Source: Oegoconia quadripuncta
Lineage: Eukaryota > Arthropoda > Insecta > Lepidoptera > Autostichidae
Reading direction: 5' to 3'
DNA: 64,000 nt
Assembly: GCA_949316235.1 (NCBI GenBank)
Contig: OX438759.1
Coordinates: forward strand, 13,925,618-13,989,617
Positions 56,061 to 64,000 of the stretch are shown here, one piece after another; within the stretch, counting starts at the first letter, position 1, and every line of letters starts with the position of its first letter. A program made the position numbers and the translations under genes. Under the pieces are notes generated by a model. That model had not been told where the DNA came from. It searched no databases and saw nothing but the letters and a program-made list of their open reading frames with translations.

Positions 56061-59000
56061 ATCGAAAATAAGGCCCACTTGCATCAATATTTAAACCTTG
56101 AGTTGGGAACTTTAATTCATGATTGTTTGACAGCTTTGTACGAAGATTTAATTCTCGGTTTAGTTGTTGATGCAAGCGGGACTAGTTCACACTATTTGCG
56201 TAGTTTACTGATAATGTTCAAATTTTATGTGGGTACCTATCGTAGTAGGTAAGTTTTGTTGCTATAGCAGATTCGATGGCAGATTCAAATAATCTAAAAA
56301 TTTTCAAACTAGACACAATCGGCAATGGAATTAGATATACAGTCCCTAATTTGTGAAATTTTGTAAAGTAGCTTCTTAAATCTTGATTGACGAAAGCTGT
56401 CCATAGTCGTTATTACTCCGTTTTCGTAAATGTAAAGAAAATTATAGTAATTGTCCTCTCAGGACTGATTTTTACAAAACTTTACAATATTTAAATATGC
56501 TTAATTCCATCCAATGGTATACAGAATTCCGGATTCATTTATGAAATGCTCTTTTAATCCTTTACAAAAAGGAAGAGATTATCGATTCGACTGTATTTTT
56601 TATGTATGTCCTGCGATATCTCCGCCAGATGAATTTAAATCGGTTCATTTTAATATTTTTTTTTGTTTGACCTTTTCAAGTATGTCGCCAGGACCACCCA
56701 AATAAATTTGGTGAAGATCGGAACCTACTTAAATCGGTTGTTTTGCCAATTTTTGGCGATTCAATTAGGTTTAAACATGTTGGTACTATTCAAATTAGTC
56801 AGACGTGAAACGCATCGTTACACACATGCGTACATACCAAATTGACACATTAATTAGACATCGTTAATGTCTATTATTGTACTGACTACGTCTGGAGCAC
56901 ACTGAGCCAGTTTCAGAATTGTAACTCTGAATGAAATCTTCTTCTATTATGTCCACCGACGGATATCTTTGTGTCCAAGTAAAGAATCTAACAGAATCAG
57001 CTGACACTACTTTAAGAGATTGTTAATAGAGTGATCTGCACAAATTTTCATTAGGTTTCTACGTTCAAGTGTTTGCCTTCTCTTTCCAAATGCGAGATTG
57101 AAAGAGACTCCAACAACTTTGATGTACATTTAAACTCAATGCATATTTGTGTATCAAATTGAACCAAGTTAATTGACCAACTCTGAAATTGTAAAATCAA
57201 CCGTCGTAAAACATTCAATGCATACATTGTGGGTGACATTTATATACCTAGGCCAATTTTAGTTCTACCTAAGATATTCTATCCGCAATCTAACTTAGAC
57301 AGCCCTTTTTGATAATTATGATGCCGAGGCTATACCCGACTGACATGTGTGAAACGTTACTCGGTCTTAATCTTGGATGGTCTAAACTCTAAAAATAGTC
57401 ACAGCTAATTTTGTAGGACCTTAAATTTTCAGCCATATAATGTTTTCCTTAACTAAAATAATATTACTCTAATTCAAATGTCTCGAACTTTGGTTCGAGG
57501 ACTTTTGAGTCCTGTTATTGAAACTTCAGTCAAAACGTACGCATTTATCGCATTCATATTAGGGTTAGTTAGGGGTTGGTTGGACGTAGGCGGCGGGCGG
57601 GGCGAGAGCGGAACCTCCCTCAAAGGTACCCACCCTAGTCCATTGTCGGAGGTGCTACATTGATTTATGCTGGGGGAAAGAATCAGTGGGATGAAAGGCA
57701 ATGTATTGATTGTGCAAGGTACGTAGTGACCGCTGTGTAATAGAAATAATTACATTAAGTTTTTTCCTTTGGAAAATTGGGAAAAAATGCGAAATGGAGC
57801 GATGGTCCTAAATTCTATGTACCTACGAACATAATACATATATCCATAAAAAAAGTAAAATGAAATGAAATAAAAAAATACCAGTTATACCTTGACTTGA
57901 TGATATAAATAAACGCATACGATCTTATAACGGCAAATAGGTCATTTTGTTAATCATAGTTTGTGAATTGTTGAATTCCATTACTGAATCGAAGAGTCTA
58001 AATTATTATTTTATTAATGTTCACTTGTTAAATTTACACCCAACGTGTTTGTGATATTAACAAATTACATGTTAAATAGCACGACACTATTTTTAACAAA
58101 TTATAAAAGAGTATAATGCATGAAAGTCCATTCCATCCACAATGTCTTCTAGGAGCAGTGTCCATGTAGATGGTTATTTCTTAAAATTGTGATATTTATT
58201 AAATTTCACCAATTGATTTGATCTCTGTGATTTTAAATTGATGTTATTTAATTCGGTTAACTCTTAAAATTACAATAAGAGGTTTTAAATGTTAAGGATA
58301 TCACCTGGCAAATGTAAATGTTTTATTTCGATAGGTGATTGCTAGTCAATGATACCTAACGGTTTTGGTTAAATTGATAAAAGTTTAGGATTACTTTATG
58401 TGTTCTAATGATACTAATCCTTATGAAAATTGTCCAGTGATTAGTAGAAAATCAGTCCGTTCAGACATTCGTCCGCTGTAACTAGAGTTTCCCTTTTAAA
58501 ACAAATTTTAGTAAGTTTTACCAGTTCAAGTGTTAGAAATAATAATAATGTGTAACATATTAAATTTAGTTACGTGGTTTCAAGTTTTTTTTTATCCTTG
58601 TAGTTGGTGTAATGTTGGCGTTGATTAATATATCATCACAATGTAAATATTTTGTATATAAAATAATAGCAACGTACCTACTTATTGTATATCGATTTAC
58701 ATGTCTTATATGTTTTCTACTGTATAAACATAATTTTAAAATTATGTTTATTATCAAGAGCCATTTTCGTGCTACTTAACTTTAGGAAATAAAAAAGATT
58801 ATTGATTCATACGAATTCATAATTTATAAGTTTGGAAATTAGTGAAGGGTAAAAACAATCATTGCAATGCGAAAGAAAATTTAATAACTGTTTTGCTCTT
58901 ATTGATTTTTAGTATAGCTGCTGCATCCACCATTGAAACTTGTAGGAAGGGGCAATGGTCACTATTTTTATCATCTTTAATATTTTACTTGGAAGAAAAC

Positions 59001-60312
59001 TTGAAATACTTTTACTGTTCTCCGAACTGATGTTTACATTTACCTATCGTCTAGTTATAATACTGTAAATTGTGAATGAATCCTAATAATTTCTAAGATC
59101 TTGTAATTTAGTATAGATATTAAGTTAGATATATACATTTCATTATTTATGATGATAATTATATTAATAAGATATTTGATAATTGTATCTTCCATCAAGA
59201 GGCATCTCATAAAACCTTTTACTGTATCTACTATTTCGTCCAAATCTGTAGAGAAACAAATTAAACGTAGTCTATTGAAATAAACGCAAATGTATTTTTA
59301 AAAAGCCAAAGTTCTTAGAATTGCTTTCCCTTTAAAAGTATAATGTAAAAATCTAGTATACCTAAATACCTGATCGTCCGTAAGTTTGGGTGCTTACGTC
59401 ACAAACTTCCTAGGAAATTAAATATCTTTAGGTTCTCTTGCAACAACGTTATTTGACAGTTCAAGTCACTTGGATACGATCCAGGTCAATCCGCATTATG
59501 TAACTCGGCTATTACTGTTAACACGAGACGACTAAAAAGTCACTCCTTGGCAATTATCGGACGCTGGAGATGCCTTTCATATGCGAAATGTTTTGTGGAA
59601 ATTCATATATTTTAGAAAAAGTAATTTTGGGTATATATGTGATTCGTAGACAGAGAATGGTACTATCGAAAATACAAGACGGATGGATAGCGAAACCATG
59701 GGTCTCCAATTTTACTAAGGAATCCTAAAAAGATTTTAAAGCAGATGGGATTTCTAATGAATTGTATATCTTATTTTTTAGTAAAATTTATTTACAAAAA
59801 TCTTTCAGTTGAGATGTAACTACAGTTAATTGAACGTTGGTGCAAGTGGGCCTCTTTTATGTATGATATACGGTATATCCCCCTCTTTACTAGATAATAA
59901 GAAGTCAGTAACAGCACATTTAAATTTTATTAAATCTTAACCTAAGCGACAGTCCATCACAGTTAGTGTAAATGTAATGAAGTAAATTAACAATTTTAAA
60001 CCTAAGTTAGCACATAAGTGAGATAAATTGAAACGGTGGGTTGGGTTCGTAACGAATCGTAAATGTGAAATTAAAGTTTAAACTGATTGTAGTGAGTTTT
60101 GTTTGTTTTGTAGGTACTAAAATTATGATGTAAAGGATATTCGGTAAATTATCCTCTACTTCAATTTTATTTGAGATAAGCCAAAAAAGAAACGTAGGTA
60201 GATGTTTTTCAGAGGTAAATATACATTTAGTTAGCGCACTCACACCTCACTCAACTATTTTCATGAATGCTTAGTTTCCTATAACAGCTATTTTGGGATA
60301 CGTTGTTGTACT
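56061..60312. other. no gene supported; one GC-rich patch
   Basis: Mostly AT-rich. 56560-56830 has wording typical of interspersed repeats (GATATCTCCGCCAGATG, AATTTGGTGAAGATCGG). 57560-57660 is a GC-rich patch listed under findings. 58000-60300 is very AT-rich with no element recognised. Confidence 0.4.
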
Positions 60313-61130
60313 TATACAGGGTGAAAAAAGAAGCAAAGCATCGCAAAGTTCCCTTACCTACTTCTATGGGACCAACTTCTTTACTCGAAAAAAAAATCAG
60401 ATTCGCTCCAGTAGATATTGAAGTTTTCTATGGAGCAACTGATATTTTTTTTTCGTGTAGAGATATTGGTGGTAATGGCAAAAGTTGTTCGTATTTATGA
60501 ATACATTCAGTTCCTTGAGAACCTTGACCTTGCTGTTATTATAGGGGACAACACTTTTTACTGAAATCCTTTGCAATAAAAAATTTACAATGATTTCAAA
60601 GGTTTTTAGAATATCAATTGCCCGGATCGGGAATTAACCCGAGCCGACCATACGCGAAATAATAATTAATTGGAACAGAACAAATTGACGGAAAGGTACG
60701 CCTATAGGTACATGCATACATAACGTGTACGACCATTATCTCAAATGGGGTGGTCAGAGATATCCCAAACAATAATGTTGGTTTCTCGACATCTAAGAAA
60801 AATTACCCTTAATTTCATTTCATCTTGGTGCAATGTTTTAAGTGAATATGGTCAACTCTTAGATGGACTGGAAGGAATCCAGTCTGCCTTTCTACCAACT
60901 AATCATTTCCACCCATATATTTTTATTGTTATTTGTGTTGTACAATAAAGCGATGTGTGCCATGAATATGCAGGATGTTAATTTTTTCCATATGGTGAGA
61001 TTCTTGTAAGTGGCTTCATAAAAACCTTTGGATGCAGTGTTAAAGAACGTTATCCTTCAGTAAAATTTGCTATCCTCAATATTTTAGTTCCTCCACTAAC
61101 CGCTTTTTTACCACCCTGTGTATAGTTATT
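60313..61130. mobile_element. candidate TIR element, ~815 bp
   Basis: Left TATACAGGGTGAAAAAAG, right complement TACACAGGGTGGTAAAAAAG. A repeat H fragment (60712-60785) and a tRNA-B-box-like piece (60625-60655) lie inside. No transposase frame is evident. Confidence 0.4.
60712..60785 (+). repeat. repeat H fragment
   Basis: CATACATAACGTGTACGACC, TCTCAAATGGGGTGGTCAGA, GATATCCCAAACAATAATG. Confidence 0.58.
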
Positions 61131-61269
61131 ATCAAAAACAATGTCAGATATCAGTGAGGATAAAAGTACGAACGTCGCTGTTAGAAGCAATATATTTTAT
61201 TTTTATAATTTGAAATTACACCGTTCATACAACCGCCAAGAAATAAACAAGAAATGACCCTAAAGTGGT

Positions 61270-61485
61270 TGATACACGACACGACGAAGATAATATATAT
61301 TTTATACTCGTCCTTGTCATTTGCACAGAGCTATTGATATAGCAAGAGAGAGCTATCCCTTTTGACATATTACGATATATTTCGTATATTTATCTCTCAC
61401 TTGTCTATCGCTTCGTACATGTGAGTGAACAAGCAATATCTTAACATAAAATATTATCCTATCTTCGCCCTCTGTGACGCGCTCT
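61270..61485. mobile_element. possible foldback element
   Basis: GACGAAGATAATATATATTT near the left and the complement of AAAATATTATCCTATCTTCG near the right; the interior AGCAAGAGAGAGCTATCCC / ATCTCTCACTTGTCTATCG is also partly complementary. Confidence 0.4.
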
Positions 61486-61744
61486 ATTGCTAAAATTTTC
61501 TAGTTTCGCTTAAAAGATTGAGAAAATAGGTATTTGTTGTTTAAATCTAAATTGAGTATCATTTATTTATATTATTTTTGTCTGTTTTTCGTCAATTGCA
61601 ATGCCACGGTCTACGTCACTCGCACAATCTTTAGATATTATATCGAAGCGAAACTGAACTAAAATTTTAGCGGACTTACCGAGGAGAATGATATATGAAT
61701 GGCCGTCAATCGTTTAATTCTAGTTCCTTCTGGCACTTTTCAAG

Positions 61745-62045
61745 ATAATACGGTCCTTCAAGGGTGCGACTGATATGTCGTTCGCTTTTGAATGTGTATA
61801 CGAATATAATCGATTCACATTCGAATTAGAAACGTTCGCATTTTTGAAAGTAACATAATTCCCAATCAGTTTGTGATTGATTCACCATTGGTTACTATAT
61901 TGAGTTTCGCGCCGTTTTATTTCATAAATCCATGCTTTTGACGTTGGCCAAGTTCTTGTACAAGAAATTCTGCGTGTAATAGATAATATAGGATTTTTTA
62001 ATGACTTTGGCAACACAGTTTTTGAATTGTTCAAAAGAACAACAA
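61745..62045 (+). repeat. old repeat shared with 13450-13740
   Basis: GTCGTTCGCTTTTGAATG, GGCCAAGTTCTTGTACAAG, TGCGTGTAATAGATAATATA, TTTTTGAATTGTTCAAAAG in the same order as at 13480-13735. Confidence 0.45.
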
Positions 62046-62171
62046 CATATCAAATATTGCACCCGTGATCTGAAATAATTACGAGTAAACACTAGTACTT
62101 TATAGCTTTCATACAAATTATAATACACCACAAGTAAAAGAAAATTGCGATATATTTCTGTATATTAGTAA

Positions 62172-62352
62172 CTAGCTTTCCGCCCGCGACTTCGTCCGCG
62201 TGGAAGATTTCATTCAAAATCGGTTCAGCAAAAAAATTTGCCTATATTTTAATCCCGGTTCTAATCTGTTTACCAACCAAATTTCATCCAAATCCGTTTC
62301 GACATGATAGAGCAATAAACAAACATCCAAACTTTCGCATTTGTAATATTAT
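62172..62352 (-). mobile_element. Helitron-like short element with CTAG end (Lep1-type)
   Basis: On the minus strand the element runs from CAAATGCGAAAGTTTGGATG to CGCGGACGAAGTCGCGGGCG, GAAAGCTAG, T. CGCG-GACGAAGT-CGCG is a stem-loop about 10 bases before the CTAG, the Helitron 3' signature. This is the best-ended copy in the window. Confidence 0.72.
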
Positions 62353-63261
62353 ACTGCTGGGTCTATAAAACTGGCAAAAATCCAATCAACCTTATGACAA
62401 TTTTTAATCGTAAAATACAGAAAATATCGTATAATCCTTGTATGAAAGCTACACCAGTGTTTACCCTTTAGTGCCTATCTAGTAGAAGGTAGTATTAACC
62501 TAACTGAAGATATTTTAAGGGGTGGCTTACTTTTGGACCATCAGAAAGGTTACCTTTTACCAACCAATGCTTTGAAATTCCGAGAACATTGTCAGTCGTT
62601 CCATATAGAAAAACAGCAGATTTTTCAAAGTTCCTCCTCCCATTCTCTGTCATATTGTAACCTTTTAGAATACCTTCAGTTCTTTCAGAAATTAATGATA
62701 CTTGTTCTTCATAATTGCAAGCGAGTGAGTCAAAACTTGACTAGTATCTACCTACCTAACATATTTGTACCTTTAATTGTTTATAAACCGGTGTTGGCAT
62801 TCCGTCTGTGATGTGATGTGAACACAAGAGTGTAGTTTCTATATTGGAAATGATGTTTAAACTAAATATTTCTTGTCGAATAAACGATTTTGGTGGTCGT
62901 TTACCGTATTGTTTTATTTATTAAATAGGTCCCTTACAATTCTAGTTCCAGTTCCAGTTTGTTTAGTGGCAACTCTTATGAATTTTGCCAGTGTCAAGTG
63001 AGTCTTACAATTCTAAAAGTGATGTCGTCAGGCGTGACAGCTGGAATCCGTAATAATATATATAGATATAGTCTTCCTGCCCGAACATTCATTTGCTGAT
63101 ATCTGTGGTTTAAGGGCTTCTCCTGTGGCAACACCTTGACGACGTTAGCAATGAGTTCCGAAATTATATTTTTTTTAAATAAAATAAAATTAATTTTAAA
63201 AAGTACGAAAACCACTTCATTCAATAGTTGTAGGTACCTACCTAAGTGATAAATGTTCGTA

Positions 63262-63453
63262 CAGAGGGCGGAGTGTGTGGCGGAGTGTGAGTTTTGTTTC
63301 GACTTAACTTTACTACCGCGTTCACGTTTACGTGACGATTTGTATGAAGAAATGTGCAGCGCCTCTAGCGGATAGTTAGCAAAACGATTTTTTTCATAGA
63401 TACTTTTGGCATAAACGCGAACGCAATGGTAAAGTTAAAAACGAGACGACAGT
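63262..63453 (-). mobile_element. MITE-1 copy 4
   Basis: CAGAGGGCGGAGTGTGTGG, CGGAGTGTGAGTTTTGTTTC, ATGTGCAGCGCCTCTAGCGG, AAAGTTAAAAACGAGACGAC. The left end is partly duplicated; the right TIR is shortened. Confidence 0.75.
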
Positions 63454-63863
63454 CTTATGGTTACAACTGGAAATTTTTTCTTTAGGTGTTGTTTTTTAAA
63501 AAAATCCTATAGTTCTAGCAAAAAACTCGTTACAGTGTCACTCAGATTCACAGTAGAACTACTGCCCCGTTGAGCAAACAATGGGGGACATAGGTAAATT
63601 GCTTGCAATTCAGAAAATTTCTATGACTTTTGTTTATTAGAATGATTACATTTCAAATATCTGAAAATTACAACATTAGAATAGAAGAAAAAACTATTTG
63701 AAGTTTCTACACTCGCATACCTATCTCGGTTGAAGTCGTACCTACCTAAATATGAATATGAATTTTTAATGTCTGTTTGCGAGTATAGAAATCATGGAAT
63801 AGAAACGTAAATATTTGGTATCCGTATGATTAGACATACAGAATAATAGTTATTTGTTATAAG

Positions 63864-63990
63864 AGTGCAAAGTTGCTTTTTAACCGCGTGCTCAACTTTG
63901 ATGACCGAGCAAGCGAAGGATTCAAAAATTAGAATCCTGAGCGTTAGCGAGGGAATCAAAAGAGCATAACGTGAAAAATCTTTGCACTCG
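63864..63990. mobile_element. foldback element at the right edge
   Basis: GAGTGCAAAGTTGCTTTTTA..GTGCTC at the left matches the complement of GAGCATAACGTGAAAAATCTTTGCACTC at the right. Inside are two ~33-bp units (CGAGCAAGCGAAGGATTC; TGAGCGTTAGCGAGGGAATC) around GGATTC/GAATCC. Confidence 0.6.
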
Positions 63991-64000
63991 AGTTCAACAC

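Noticed and set aside
1..64000. CRISPR array, bacterial operon, prophage or integron
   Set aside because: No regularly spaced identical repeats, no ribosome-binding sites before long frames, and the repeat content is that of an insect nuclear genome.

Overview
This is an AT-rich, intron-poor-looking stretch of insect nuclear DNA, almost certainly from a moth or butterfly (Lepidoptera). The basis is the repeat content: several tRNA-headed SINE families, a 5S-rRNA-like SINE, RTE and Jockey/CR1 LINE tails, short Helitron-type elements with CTAG ends, and the 'tagggttccgt' and '(ATGT)n' repeats common in lepidopteran genomes. There is no operon structure, Shine-Dalgarno site, CRISPR array, rRNA operon or convincing functional tRNA gene. 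Nearly all open frames of 60-110 codons are chance frames in AT-rich DNA or run through repeats.

Layout. 1-1522: the 5' part of a Ty3/gypsy-like LTR retrotransposon on the minus strand (5' LTR, primer site, long leader, start of an intact gag-like frame that runs off the left edge). 1602-1860: a CpG-rich patch with a DREF-type site, a possible host promoter. 3060-3421: a PIF/Harbinger-like MITE that still carries the start of a transposase-like frame. 4135-13115: nested SINEs, hairpin elements, a decayed RTE LINE with another LINE tail inserted in it, and the first copies of a CTG-flanked MITE. 13450-19500: mostly anonymous DNA with LINE tails and a 5S-like SINE. 19514-19676: a minisatellite. 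20051-28735: the densest repeat cluster, with five SINE types, some with perfect target-site duplications, and three long perfect inverted repeats. 28880-30250: a CpG-rich patch and two unidentified coding-like blocks on the minus strand. 30247-44430: more nested MITEs, SINEs and Helitrons and a LINE 3' end with RT-distal coding sequence. 44430-64000: sparse repeats, one exon-like 59-bp block at 51308-51366, and TIR elements near the right end.

How the parts relate. The window reads as intergenic or large-intron sequence built by successive non-autonomous insertions. Autonomous partners are represented only by fragments: RTE (whose tail is shared by SINE family D), Jockey/CR1-type LINEs, Harbinger and the gypsy-like element. 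No host gene can be named with confidence. The best host-coding candidates are the block at 51308-51366 and the blocks at 29758-30250, both unproven. Family names used here (SINE-A to SINE-E, repeats G and H, MITE-1 to MITE-3) are local labels only.
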